From NCBI GenBank assembly GCA_009667805.1, contig CM019068.1, forward strand, positions 9,054,182 through 9,118,181: a DNA stretch of 64,000 bases. Reading direction: 5' to 3'. The position numbers were made by a program, and so were the translations under genes. The notes below the pieces were generated by a model. It had not been told where the DNA came from, did not search any database, and saw only the letters and a list, made by a program, of their open reading frames with translations. Source of the stretch: Leptobrachium leishanense. Lineage: Eukaryota > Chordata > Amphibia > Anura > Megophryidae. Below are positions 45,178 to 56,930 of the stretch, one piece after another. Each line of letters begins with the position of its first letter. Positions within the stretch are counted from its first letter, which is position 1.

Positions 45178-47930
45178 CAGGGCCGGATTCATAATTAGGC
45201 AGAGTAGGCATGTGCCTACAGGCGCGTGCCAGAATGGGGCGCCTTGCTCTGTGTAAAAAAAATAATGATTTTGTTTTACAATTTGCAATACTTTAGACTA
45301 CTGTATCTCTGAAGCCCTAAGGGATAGCGGGACATGTGAGGTATCATTGGAAAGGTCAGGTTCTAGCCTTATCAGTGATATCAAATATAACCAGGTTAGA
45401 TTTATGTAAAGATAAAATATCTATTAAAATAATATTTTTCTCTTTTTTTCTAACACGGCCCTACTATTCAGTTTACAATTATAAAGTGAACAGCGATGCT
45501 GCACTAACTCGCCTCATTTACCATAGTGTCAGCAAGTGTGTATCTGGTGAAGCAAAGCATTGTTGGATTCACAACTTAGACTGTGGCGCTGCAGTGAGGA
45601 GAGACAGGGGGACTTTGGAACCTGCTCCCTGAATTGTACACCGCACAAGGTTAAGTGAGGTGTCATTGGAAAGGTCAGAGTCTGGTATTTACAATGATAT
45701 CAAACATGACCATGTAATGTGTAAAAATAAAAAAAATGAAAAAAGTAAATGCAAAATATTTTTTTTCTATTCTACAGCAGAGACAATATATGCTTTTACA
45801 TATTAAACAAACAATGCTGCTGCATTCACTGCATTCTTCCTTTAACCATTCTACTCCACTGACTCCCTCACTCCCTGCCCCCTCTTCTACTATGTCTTCC
45901 TTTCCTCCGGTCTCGGAGGAGGATGTCTCAGAACTTCTCATGTCCTCCTACCCGACCACCTCTCCACTTGATCCCATCCCCTCACACCTTATCCTACCAG
46001 TTACTGTCCCTGCTTTGACTCATATTTTTAACCTCTCCCTCTCTGGAATCTTCCCCTCTGCTTTCAAACGTGCTTTGATCACCCCATTCTGAAAAAGCCA
46101 TCTCTTGATCCTACCTCTCTCTTGAAATACTGTCCCATCTCTCTGCTCCCCTTTGCCTCCAAAATCTTAGAAGATTAAGTCTATAACCAGCTCACCAGTT
46201 TTCTTGCTGCGAACTCACTACTCGATCCGCACCAGTCTGGCTTTCACTCCAAACAATCTACTGAAACTGCTCTGACCAAGGTGACTAATGGTTTAGTTGC
46301 AGCTGAAACCAAAGGTCACTTCTACCTCCATATTCTTCTAGACCTTTCCGCTGCATTCAACATGGTTGACCACCCTCTCCTGCTCCTCACGCTGTGTCAA
46401 CTTGGCCTCAGTGACATCGCTCTCTCCTGGTCCTCTTCCTAGCTCTCTTTTCATTCCTTCAGTGTCTCCTTTGCTGGTGTCTCTTCATCACCACCAGTTC
46501 CTCTTTCAGTTGGGGTACCTCAAGGCTCTGTTCTAGGTCCACTACTTTTCTCAATCTATACTGCCTCTATGGACAATCTCATATCTTCCAATGGATTCCA
46601 ATATCACCTCGATGCTGAGGACACCCAAATCTACCTTTTCTCTCTCGATCTCTCTCCTCCGGTGTTGGACCGTGTTACTGCCGACCTATCTGCTGTCTCT
46701 GACTGGATGACTTCCCATTTCCTAAATCTCAACCTCTCAAAAACTGAACTTCTCTTTCTTTCCTCCCTCTAAAACATCCATTTCTGCTCCCATTTCTCTT
46801 CAGGTGAATGGTGCCACCATTACTTCTACCTCTCAGGCTCGTTGCCTCAGGGTCCTCTTGGACTCCAATCTATCATTTACTCCTCACATTCGGTGTTAAC
46901 CAAATCCTACTACTTCCACCTAAAAAACATTGCACCCAAAAGTCCCTTTCTTAATCAAGACTCTACTAAAATGCTCATCCAAGCTCTTATTATCTCCTGC
47001 CTTGACTACTGTAAGCTCCTTCTCTCTGGCCTTAAGAGATCCCAGATTCTGCCTCTGCAGTCTGTAATGAACGCCTGTGCCAGACTCATACACCTCACCT
47101 CCTGCACCTCTCACACTGCACCTCCCACACCTCTCACACCTCACCTCTCTGTCAATCTCTACACTGGCTCCTGTCTCCTTTAGAATCCAATTCATTATAC
47201 AGGTGTTCATGTAAAAAACTGTCCGTAACCGTGCCCCTGCCTACATCTCCTCCCTTATTAGCCGGTACATCCCATCCTGACCACTTTGCTCAGCCAATGA
47301 TCTGATGCTATCAGTTCCACGTGCCCGCACCCCCAACTTTCACCTTCGGGACTCCTCTCGAGTTGCCCCTTTTTATGGAACCCCCGCAACAGACTCACCC
47401 ATCTCTCCAGTCCTTCCAGAAGTCTCTGAAAATGCATTACTTTAGAGAAGCCCATCAGCTCACTCCATGATCCCCCACTGCACATTTCTTGCTCCATCTT
47501 CCCATTCAGTCCTCATGCAACCCGCTACTTCAAATACCCTATTCGCCCTCACCTAATGTGCCACCCCTCTCCTCTTAGATTGTAAGCTCTTGAGCAGGGT
47601 CCTCCCACCTTCTGTTCTGTGTGTGTAACATACGTATATGTATATTTGTTATTCTGTATCTCCCACTGTACAGCGCTAAGGAATTTGTTGGTGCTTTATA
47701 AATACTTGTAACTGTAACTAATTCAAATAAGGCAACAGATTCTGCCTCTTCTTTTGATTTGAGCGCAGAGAAACAGCATATTTTTTAAAACGTACTTTTT
47801 TTTAGTTTTTTAAGCCTCAAAACGAAAATTTAAATAGTAATTTTGACATGTTCCTTCTTTTTGTTGGGGTCAGGTAGGGGCGCTCCACATTTCTGTGCCT
47901 ACAGGCTCCTGAGGTGCAAATCCAGCCCTG
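45178..47930. mobile_element. Inner CAGGGCCGG-family hAT element
   Basis: The ends are CAGGGCCGGATTCATAA and GCAAATCCAGCCCTG, flanked by GATGTGCA on both sides (45170-45177, 47931-47938), a perfect 8-bp duplication made from the outer element's terminal sequence. Its body is the reverse of 8684-9780 and holds the hairpin module at about 45330-45395. An L2 relic is inserted at 45827-47717. Confidence 0.95.
45827..47717 (+). pseudogene. 5'-truncated L2 LINE relic
   Basis: The translation of about 45895-47200 shows L2 reverse transcriptase pieces: [23 protein letters not shown], then a diverged [10 protein letters not shown] at about 46515 and [11 protein letters not shown] in place of YADD at about 46613. 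ISCLDYCKLLLSG and NACARLIHLT lie near 47000-47090. The 3' end is 'tgtacagcgctaaggaatt' and 'ggtgctttataaatacttg'. Several stops and frameshifts are present. It belongs to a different L2 subfamily from 35041-38989, and its tail also occurs at 54640-54700. Confidence 0.85.
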
Positions 47931-48524
47931 GATGTGCATTTCGTTTTGTACCAATTCGTCCGATGTTCCGAACCAGACCGGCAACAAAATACACGCCATC
48001 CGAAATATTTCCCGATACGAAACAAAATAAATTCGTTATTTCGTATGGACATGAAATTTGTAAAATCGCAAAAACATTTTCGTTTTATTCATGATTTCCG
48101 TTCCATTTGCTGCAATTGAAAATAATAAACGGTTTTAGAAATATTTAATAAACACTTAAAAACGGGGATTTGTTTTAACATTTATTCATAAGAAAAAATG
48201 GATCTTTCATAAAAACCGTTACGTCTGAAGGAATGAATCGACAGGATTACCATATCGACCGAAATATCGGCGCATCCGAAATACCATATGTCTAAAGTCA
48301 AAACGAAAATCCGAGGATGGACCCTTTGAAACGAAGAGAACAGTCGATCCGAAAGACCAAAATTCCCCGATTTCACGAAAAAAAAATCGATACAAAACAC
48401 TGAGCCGAAATGAAACGAGCCGAAACGAAAATGGGCCGAAGCGATCCGAAACAAAATTTTTGAAAAACCGAACGTGCCGAAACAAAACAAGAAAAAAAAA
48501 CACGTGAACATCCCTAGTGCCAAT

Positions 48525-49115
48525 TACTCATCATTATTATGCAAAATATCTTTAAAATATAGCTTGGTGGGAGGGTTTAAGGGAGTCGCCTTTTATCTTT
48601 TATTTTGTTTATTTTGTTTATTTTTACTAAATATTTTTAATTTCTGACTTAACAGGGATGTTGACACTAAAATAGATTTTTACTAGAACAGTCTTTTCAT
48701 TTATTTACTTATTTTAATTTTATTTTTCTGAATTTTATATTTTATTTGGCTTGTATCAAATTGGGTTTATAAACAGACCTGAAACATCACATGTGATCTC
48801 TTACCCTGTTGTAATATATAGAGAGTGTCCAGGCATACAGCATGCGATTCGTCCAGCAGCTTACCCTTAAAGGGGCAACTACCACCAAAAAATGAAATGT
48901 CCTTGATTTGTTTATTTTATGTTGCTGATTGAAACGGACGCCTAGGCACCCCGAAGGTGTAGCTCCACCAAACTATGCTTCCTGTCCTCAAACCCCTCTC
49001 CGCAGCCGGATAGCTGATACCAGCCCTGTGCCTCAAGCAACGCACGGATACAAGTCGTTGAGGCAAAGTCAAACACACAGAAATATAACAAAACAGCGAC
49101 AATCCCCCTTCTCGA
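48525..49115. other. Unassigned sequence, possible old repeat
   Basis: The text around 48930-49115 continues at 50996 after the hAT insertion ('aataagaggcacagcccc'). 'cacagcccct' and 'aggcacaacccact' suggest a dispersed repeat, but its ends are unclear. Confidence 0.35.
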
Positions 49116-49123
49116 ATAAGAGG

Positions 49124-50987
49124 TAGAGGTGTGCAAAATTAGTTTTGTTTAGTTTTGTTTAGTTTCATTTTAAAATAATTTTGTTTTTGGAATTTTGTTT
49201 CGTATTTCAAACATTATTTCATTTCGTACTTCGTTTTGTTTCGCATCAATTCAAAATTTGATATATCAATTCGATAGTTGATATCAATTTGAATTTTGGA
49301 TGTCTATACATACACTATATTGCCAAAATTATTTTCTCACCTGCCTTGACTCGCATATGAATTTAAGTGACATCCCATTCCTAATCCATAGGGTTCAATA
49401 TGACGTCGCTCCACCCTTTGCAGCTATAACAGCTTCAACTCTTCTGGGAAGGCTGTCCACAAGGTTTAGGAGTGTGTTTATGGGAATTTGTGACCATTCT
49501 TCCAGAGCACATTTGTGAGGTCACATGCTGATGTTGGACGAGAAGGCCTGGCTCTCAGAACAGCTTTGGGATGAACTAGAGCGGAGACTATCGGGTTGAG
49601 GTCAGGACTCTGTGCAGGCCAGACATGTTCATCCACACCAGACTCTGTCATCCATGTCTTTATGGACCTTGCTTTGTGCACTGCTGCACAGTCATGTTGG
49701 AAGAGGAAGGGGCCAGCTCCCAACTGTTCCCACAAAGTTGGGAGCATGGAATTGTCCAAAATGTCTTGGTATGCTGAAGCATTCAAGGTTCCTTTCACTA
49801 GAACTAAGGGGCCAAGCCCAGCTCCTGAAAAACAACCCCACCCCATAATCCCCCTCCACCAAACTTTACACTTGGCACAATGCAGTCAGACAAGTACCGT
49901 TCTCCTGGCAACCGCCAAAACCAGACTCGTCCATCAGATTGCCAGATGGAGAAGCGTGATTCGTCACTCCAGAGAACTCATCTCCACTACTCTAGAGTCC
50001 AGTGGCGGCGTGCTTTACACCACTGCATCCGACGCTTTGCATTGCACTTGGTGATGTAAGGCTTGGATGCAGCTGCTCGGCCATGGAAACCCATTCCATG
50101 AAGCTCTTTGCGCACTGTTCTTGAGCTAACCTGAAGGCCACATGAAGTTTGGAGGTCTATAGAGATTGACTCTGCAGAAAGTTGGCGACCTGTTCGCACT
50201 ATGCGCCTCAGCATCCACTGACCCTACTCCGTCAGTTTCCGTGGCCTACCACTTCGCGGCTGAGTTTCTGTCGTTCCCAAACACTTCCACGTTCTTAATA
50301 CAGCTGACAGGTGACTGTGGAATATTTAGGAGCGAAGAAATTTCACGACTGGATTTGTTGCACAGGTGGCATCCACTCACAGCTCCACGCTGGAATTCAC
50401 TGAGCTCCTGAGAGCGACCCATTCTTTCACAAATGTTTGTAAAAACAGTCTGCATGCCTAGGTGCTTGATTTTATATACCCGTGGCCATGGAAGTGATTG
50501 GAACATCTGATTCTGATTATTTGGATGGGTGAGCGAATACGTTTGGCAATATAGTGAAAACCCCCAATTAATCAAATTTTACTGATAAAAGCCAAGCTAG
50601 GGTTAAATATTAAGCCGTGTCACAGATTTAGTACCAGAGACAAATTAATAGGGACGTGGTACTTGTGAAACAGTGCAACAAAATTAATTTGTTTCATTAA
50701 GTCATTTGCTGACTTTAGTACTACTTATATTTTATGTATTGTAAGTTTAGGTCAATTCGATATCGATTCAATAGTTGATATATTGATTCGAATTTCGTGT
50801 TCCGAAACAAAACCTCAATTTAGTCAAATTTTTCTTTTGTAATGAAACAGTATAACGAAATAAATTCGTTAGATACCATTTCGAATTCGATTCAAATTGA
50901 TTAGTAATTTCAGAAGTACTTCCAAAATATGAATTAATGAAATTCGTTACGAATTCCAATTCGTTATGAAATGAATGCACAGCTCTA
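49124..50987. mobile_element. hAT non-autonomous element carrying a Tc1 copy
   Basis: It begins TAGAGGTGTGCAAAATT and ends AATGCACAGCTCTA with ATAAGAGG on both sides (49116-49123, 50988-50995). The arms are colinear with 41307-42277, but this copy lacks the Harbinger-like MITE and instead carries a Tc1 element at 49313-50556. Confidence 0.95.
49313..50556 (-). mobile_element. Tc1-like transposon, decayed
   Basis: The ends are CACTATATTGCCAAAA and TTTGGCAATATAGTG. The left flank is TA (49311-49312); the right flank now reads AA. The transposase (ATG about 50422, stop region about 49478) is broken: a 2-bp deletion near 50297 relative to the copy at 61156-62403, a stop after HWTLE (about 49987), and loss of the catalytic Glu region (DLNPIV in place of DLNPIE). 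It is the same family as 61156-62403. Confidence 0.93.
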
Positions 50988-50995
50988 ATAAGAGG

Positions 50996-51595
50996 CACAG
51001 CCCCTCCAATATAAACAAAGGCACAACCCACTCAAATAGCACTTATAGCCTGGCTGGTACACCTCTTATCTAATCAGTTCAAGGAGTCATATGAGGTCTA
51101 TGTGCCTGAACTCAGATAACCTGAATGAGTCAGTCGGAGGTGGCCACAATTAAGTCCAGGAGTCCGGCTGGGGGGGAGGGAACACAATAGTTCTTACTAG
51201 AAGGAGCCATAGAGAAACCCAGCAATATTTTGGGCTTTGTATATATGGATCTCCAGGGGGAAAGCTCTCTTTGCCCGATGAAATAATAAGAATATACAAG
51301 TTAGAGAAGAAGTCACTTTCTCAGCTGGGAAATGGTTACATAACTTTGTCTACCGTTGTTCTTCCCTATGACTATCTGCCAGCTTCCCTGATATCCACAA
51401 CACAAGGTCGGGTGCATTGAATTTTGCTTGGGCTGGTGTAACACTGGGGTAATCCGCCTGTCAAGCCCAAAATAGCCCATAATCCATAAAGGCAGGAGGC
51501 TAGCCCACAGTCTCCTCCAAGGGCCCCCTAGTCACAGGGTGTCCTGACCTGTGACACTGATACAAAAGAAAAACAAACACATTTAAGTATGTTTT
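50996..51595. other. Unassigned intergenic sequence
   Basis: No coding signal. Continues the repeat-like text that flanks the hAT element on its left. Confidence 0.35.
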
Positions 51596-51716
51596 GTTAA
51601 GAAAATATTTCCTCTATATGTATCACTGGGTGCATCCATTGTGTGATATTTTCCTCTATATGTGTCACTGGGTGCATCCATTGTGTGATATTTTCCTTTA
51701 TATGTGTCACTGGGTG

Positions 51717-54187
51717 CAGTGGCGTCACTAGGGTTGGTGTCACCGGTGCGGTAACTTATGGTGTCACACCCCCCCCCTCCCGAGTTTTACGGATTTTTTT
51801 TTAACTACTCTTACTCCTACATCAGTACTCCCATATAACACTGAATGCTCAGACACACAGCGCACATTACTGTGAGGTTTATTGCTGTGGAGCTCTCTCA
51901 TATGCTCACACAAATTTTGGCCAACTGCCAGCAAGTATGGTGCCTGTTCGAAGGCAGTGAAAGCACACATGGATATATATTGCCCCCAGCAGCTCTGGAT
52001 ATATTGCCCCCAGCAGCTCACCCATGGATATATATTGCCCCCAGCTCACATATGGATATATTACCCCAGTTCACAATTATATATTGCCCCCAGCAGCTCA
52101 CCCATCGATATATATTGCCCCAGCTCACATATGGATATATTGCGCCTCAGCTCACACATGGATATATTGCGCCTCAGCTCACGCATGGATATTGCCCCAG
52201 CTCTCATGGATATGCCCCCAGCACACAAGGATACTGCCCCCAGCACACATGGATACTGCCCCAGCTCATGGATATACTGCCCCAGCTCATGGATATACTG
52301 CCCCAGCAGCTCGTGGATATTGCCCCAGCTCATGGATATACTGCCCCAGCTCATGGATATACTGCCCCAGCAGCTCGTGGATATTGCCCCAGCTCATGGA
52401 TAATGCCCCAGCTCATGGATATACTGCCCCAGCTCATGGATATACTGCCCCAGCAGCTCGTGGATAATGCCTCAGCTCATGGATATACTGCCCCAGCTCA
52501 TGGATATTGCCCCAGCTCATGGATATACTGCCCCAGCAGCTCATGGATAATGCCCCCAGCTCATGGATACTGCCCCAGCTCATGGATACTGCCCCAGCTC
52601 ATGGATAATGCCCACAGCTCATGGATAATGCCCCCAGCTCATGGATAATGCCCCCAGCTCATGGATATGCCCCAGCTCATGGATATGCCCCCAGCTCATG
52701 GATATTCTGCCCCAGCAGCTCATGGATATTGCCCCAGCTCATGGATACTGCCCCAGCTCATGGATACTGCCCCAGCTCAGCTCATGGATAATGCCCCAGC
52801 TCATGGATATGCCCCAGCACATGGATACTGTCCCCAGCTCACATGGATAATGCCCCCAGCTCATGGATATGCCCCAGCACATGGATACTGCCCCCAGCAC
52901 ATGGATAATGCCCCCAGCACATGGATAATGCCCCAGCTCATGGATATACTGCCCCAGCTCATGGATATTGCCCCCAGCGCATGGATATGCCCCAGCTCAT
53001 GGATATACTGCCCCAGCTCATGGATATGCCCCAGCAGCTCATGGATATTGCCCCAGCTCATGGATAATGCCCCCAGCTCATGGATATGCCCCAGCTCATG
53101 GATATTCCCCCCCAGCTCATGGATATGCCCCAGCAGCTCATGAATATACTGCCCCAGCTCATGGATATTGCCCAGCTCATGGATACTGCCCCAGGTCATG
53201 GATAATGCCCACAGCTCATGGATAATGCCCCCAGCTCATGGATATGCCCCAGCTCATGGATATGCCCCCAGCTCATGGATAATGCCCCCAGCTCATGGAT
53301 AATGCCCCCAGCTCATGGATATGCCCCAGCTCATGGATATTCCCCCCCAGCTCATGGATATGCCCCAGCAGCTCATGAATATACTGCCCCAGCTCATGGA
53401 TACTGCCCCAGGTCATGGATAATGCCCACAGCTCATGGATAATGCCCCCAGCTCATGGATATGCCCCAGCTCATGGATAATGCCCCCAGCTCATGGATAA
53501 TGCCCCAGCTCATGGATAATGCCCCAGCTCATGGATAATGCCCCCAGCTCATGGATATACTGCCCCAGCTCATGGATACTGCCCCAGCTCATGGATAATG
53601 CCCCCAGCTCATGGATACTGCCCCCCAGCTCATGGATATTGCCCCAGCACATGGATAATGCCCCAGCTCATGGATATGCCCCAGCACATGGATACTGCCC
53701 CAGCTCATGGATACTGCCCCAGCTCATGGATATGTCCCAGCACATGGATACTGCCCCCAGCTCATGGATATGCCCCAGCTCATGGACAATGCCCCAGCTC
53801 ATGGATACTGCCCCAGCAGCTGATGGATATGCCCCAGCAGCTCATGGATATGCCCCAGCAGCTTATGGATATTCCCCAGCAGCTCATGGATATGCCCCAG
53901 CAGCTCATGGATATGCCCCAGCTTACATCCGCTGCGTGTTCGCTCCCTCTGAGCGTCTGGCGGCGTGCAGCTTGGGCGCTCACCTGGGGGAGCCACGTGA
54001 CCAGCCGCGATTGGCTGGTGACGTGTTTCCCCCAGGCGAGTGCCGAAGCTGCATGCTTTGGACGCTCGCAGGGAGCGAACACGTGGTGCAGGGTGAGACA
54101 CCCGCCCTTAGGATGACGGTGTCACCCTAAAGGCGGGTGTCACCTGGTGCGGGCCGCACCCCCCACCCCCACGTAGCGACGCCCCTG
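51717..54187. mobile_element. hAT element with internal minisatellite
   Basis: The ends are CAGTGGCGTCACTAGGG and CGTAGCGACGCCCCTG, flanked by ACTGGGTG on both sides (51709-51716, 54188-54195), a perfect 8-bp duplication. Almost 2 kb of the 2471 bp is a tandem array (51958-53930). The right part (53930-54130) is GC-rich with inverted words such as GGTGACGTG and CACGTGACC. No transposase. Confidence 0.95.
51958..53930. repeat. 17-19 bp minisatellite inside hAT
   Basis: About 105-110 copies of 'gccccagctcatggata' with 0-2 extra bases (t, at, c) and occasional 'cagcagctc', 'cagcacatg' or 'cagcgcatg' variants. The left units (51958-52200) are longer ('catatggatatatattgccc'). Frames are broken irregularly because the unit varies. 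Confidence 0.95.
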
Positions 54188-54227
54188 ACTGGGTGCATCC
54201 ATTGTGTGATATTTCCACAGCATACTC

Positions 54228-54380
54228 CATCACAGACTCACCTCCATTTCTTCCCTCTGCAGCCCTGAACCAAGTATTCAAGCATACTCCATCACAGACT
54301 CACCTCCATTTCTTCCCTCTGCAGCCCTGAACCAAGTATTCAAGCATACTCCATCACAGACTCACCTCCAGGACAGGCAT
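54228..54380. repeat. 62-bp tandem duplication
   Basis: 'catactccatcacagactc' to 'gaaccaagtattcaag' occurs twice in full and once in part. Confidence 0.92.
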
Positions 54381-54399
54381 CCTTTCCAGCTGTCTCCAC

Positions 54400-54700
54400 T
54401 TCTCTCACTAATTATCCTTACTAAGCCCAAAAATCTGGTTCATTTCATGCAATCCCTATGATATTCTACTGGCCACCAGTTTCACCTTCCCTCTGCTCCC
54501 ATTTGTTTCAGTTACCCTAGAGTGTAAGATCAGGGGTTGTCTGCCTGAGCTGTTGGTTTAAAGTGATGTATAACCTGGACAGTTATCCTACGATCAGGGT
54601 TGTATTTCCTCTTGTATCATGTAAGTCTGCTGTTTGTGCTTCCCCATTGTAAAGGGCTATGGAATCTGTTGGCGCTGTATAAGTACTTGTAACTGTAACT
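54400..54700 (+). mobile_element. L2-type 3' fragment
   Basis: It ends 'ccattgtaaagggctatgg', 'aatctgttggcgctgtataa', 'gtacttgtaactgtaac', the same tail as the relic at 45827-47717. Confidence 0.75.
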
Positions 54701-54826
54701 TTTTATTTCTGTAACAACTGTAACAATTCAATGTTCTTGAACCCAGGACATACTTGAAAACAAGAGAAATCTCAATGTATCCTTCCTGGTAAAATCCTTT
54801 ATAAATAAATAAATAAATATTTCCCT
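54701..54826 (+). mobile_element. LINE 3' fragment (family of 56380-59000)
   Basis: 'tttatttctgtaacaactg', 'caatgttcttgaacccagg' and 'aatgtatccttcctgg', then (TAAA)n. It is joined directly to the L2-type tail on its left and to the 42-bp array on its right. Confidence 0.85.
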
Positions 54827-55589
54827 CTATATGTGTCACTGGGTGCATCCATTGTGTGATATTTTCCTCTATATGTGTCACTGGGTGCATCCATTGTGTG
54901 ATATTTTCCTCTATATGTGTCACTGGGTGTATCCATTGTGCGATATTTTCCTCTATATGTGTCACTGGGCGCATCCATTGTGTGATATTTTCCTCTATAT
55001 GTGTCACTGGGTGCATCCATTGTGTGATATTTCCCTCTATATGTGTCACTGGGTGTATCCATTGTGCGATATTTTCCTCTATATGTATCACTGGGCGCAT
55101 CCATTGTGTGATATTTTCCTCTATACGTGTCACTGGGCACATCCATTGTGTGATATTTTCCTCTATATGTGTCACTGGGCGCATCCATTGTGTGATATTT
55201 TCATCTATATGTGTCACTGGGTGCATGCATTGTGTGATATTTTCCTCTATATGTGTCACTGGGCGCATCCATTGTGTGATATTTTCCTCTATATGTGTCA
55301 CTGGGCGCATCCATTGTGTGATATTTTCCTCTATATGTGTCACTGGGTGCATCCATTGTGTGATATTTTCCTCTACATGTGTCACTGGGCGCATCCATTG
55401 TGTGATATTTTCCTCTATATGTGTCACTGGGTGCATCCATTGTGTGATATTTTCCTCTACATGTGTCACTGGGCGCATCCATTGTGTGATATTTTCCTCT
55501 ACATGTGTCACTGGGTGCATCCATTGTGTGATATTTTGTGTTGTATCTTTCCATCACTTGCTCCTCACTGTGTGGCTTTGACCATATGG

Positions 55590-55860
55590 GTCATGTCCTT
55601 TTGACTTGCACTGTTTGGGATGTATGTAAAAGGCACCACCAGGGGGTATTATAAAGTGTTATTAGTCTACTATCAGATCTCACCTAGCTGCCATCTCTTA
55701 TCTTATGTAGCCTAGATAACACAATAGATCACCTGCAGTCTTATCTAAACATCCCTCCCTCACCCCACTGCTTTATCTTATACCACAGCAGTAAGATTTT
55801 GATAAATGTTGCATTATGGGAAAAATCGACAAAAATGGAGACCGGAGATAAAAACCTAAA
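55590..55860. repeat. Dispersed repeat, copy 2
   Basis: Colinear with 30170-30500: 'gggatgtatgtaaaagg', 'agctgccatctcttatct', 'tatctaaacatccctcc', 'gttgcattatgggaaaaa', 'atcgacaaaaatgga'. Confidence 0.65.
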
Positions 55861-56375
55861 TGTATTTTTCCTTTTAATGCGCAATTACTGCAAACAAAGG
55901 GGAAAAAACAGCAGCACGTGTTTTACGTGTCTATAATGTGTTTTCTGTGGTTGTAATGTGGTTTATGTGGTTGTATTGTGTTTTCATAATGTATTTTTTT
56001 TATACCCATGTAATCTAGTTGCAGCTTAATTTAGCGATCGTGTCCTTTTAACAGTATTTCATACTTATCCATTTAAATCCCTTTTAATTTGATTTATAGG
56101 TAGAGGTAACTTGCTAGATTCATGTTTTTTAAACAGCTTCATAATGTTACATTGTATCTTCACTGCAAACCTGAGTATTATACAACCTAGCAACCCCCTA
56201 ACTGCAATGCCCGGAGACCCAGACCTGCAAGCCCAGGTACGTGCAGGAAAGTGCTGATTTCTACACTTAGCTCTGAGATTCCAGACAGACGACTCTGTCT
56301 CTATCAGTTTCAGAGATTTTTACCGATTCTCTGTTGTTTCAAACCATCGAAGGCCATCGACAGGAAAATGTTTTT
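55861..56375. other. Unassigned intergenic sequence
   Basis: No recognised repeat ends or coding signal. Confidence 0.45.
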
Positions 56376-56545
56376 TTATTTTTTATTTATTAAAAGGATT
56401 TTACCAGGAAGGATACATTGAGATTTCTCTCGTTTTCTAGTATGTCCTGGGTTCAAGAACATTGAGTGGTTACAGAAATACAAAATAGTAAACTGCAAGA
56501 TATTAACACAAAACCAAATATACAGAAAAATAAATATGTAGGAAA

Positions 56546-56930
56546 TAAAGTCATTATGTTACATGTTTACAGGTGCATTCTGTATATAGTCACTATGTTA
56601 CATGTTTACAGGTGCATTCTGTATATAGTCACTGTGTTACATGTTTACAGGTGCATTCTGTATATAGTCACTGTGTTACATGTTTACAGGCGCATTCTGT
56701 ACATAGTCACTGTTACATGTTTACAGGTGCATTCTGTATATAGTCACTGTGTTACATGTTTACAGGTGCATTCTGTATATAGTCACTGTGTTACATGTGT
56801 ACAGGTGCATTCTGTATATAGTCACTGTTACATGTTTACAGGTGCATTCTGTATATAGTCACTGTTACATGTTTACAGGTGCATTCTGTATATAGTCACT
56901 GTTACATGTTTACAGGTGCATTCTGTATTG
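56546..56930. repeat. 39-bp minisatellite at the LINE 3' end
   Basis: About ten copies of a 39-bp unit ('tgttacatgtttacaggtg' plus 'cattctgtatatagtcac'), some of 37 bp lacking TG. The last unit (about 56905-56935) merges into the LINE reading frame, so the array arose from the LINE itself. Confidence 0.93.

Larger units (their letters stand above)
45166..48516. mobile_element. Outer hAT element, TAGGGATG termini, carrying a nested hAT and L2
   Basis: It begins TAGGGATGTGCA and ends GTGAACATCCCTA. The flanks GTGCCAAC and GTGCCAAT match at 7 of 8. Only 12 bp of its left end precede the inner element (45178-47930); the remaining body is 47939-48516, rich in CGAAA words. Confidence 0.9.
51600..55545. 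repeat. 42-bp minisatellite, split by insertions
   Basis: Units contain 'gtgtcactgggtgcatcc', 'attgtgtgatattttcc' and 'tctatat'. There are about three copies at 51600-51716, part of one at 54188-54220, and about 17 copies at 54830-55540. A hAT element (51717-54187), a short duplication and LINE fragments separate the parts. Frames are open on both strands because the unit is a multiple of three. Confidence 0.93.

Noticed and set aside
49596..50054. Plus-strand frames over the Tc1 copies, including the 271-codon frame at 61131-61946
   Set aside because: They are antisense to the transposase; the recognisable DD34E motifs are all on the minus strand.
51845..54130. Frames of 200-270 codons over the 17-19 bp array
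   Set aside because: They translate the minisatellite inside a hAT MITE, and frames shift whenever a unit changes length.
54657..55604. 287-codon minus and 257-codon plus frames with His/Cys repeats that mimic zinc-finger spacing
   Set aside because: They arise from the 42-bp array; the 14-residue period lacks a C2H2 pattern and both strands are open.
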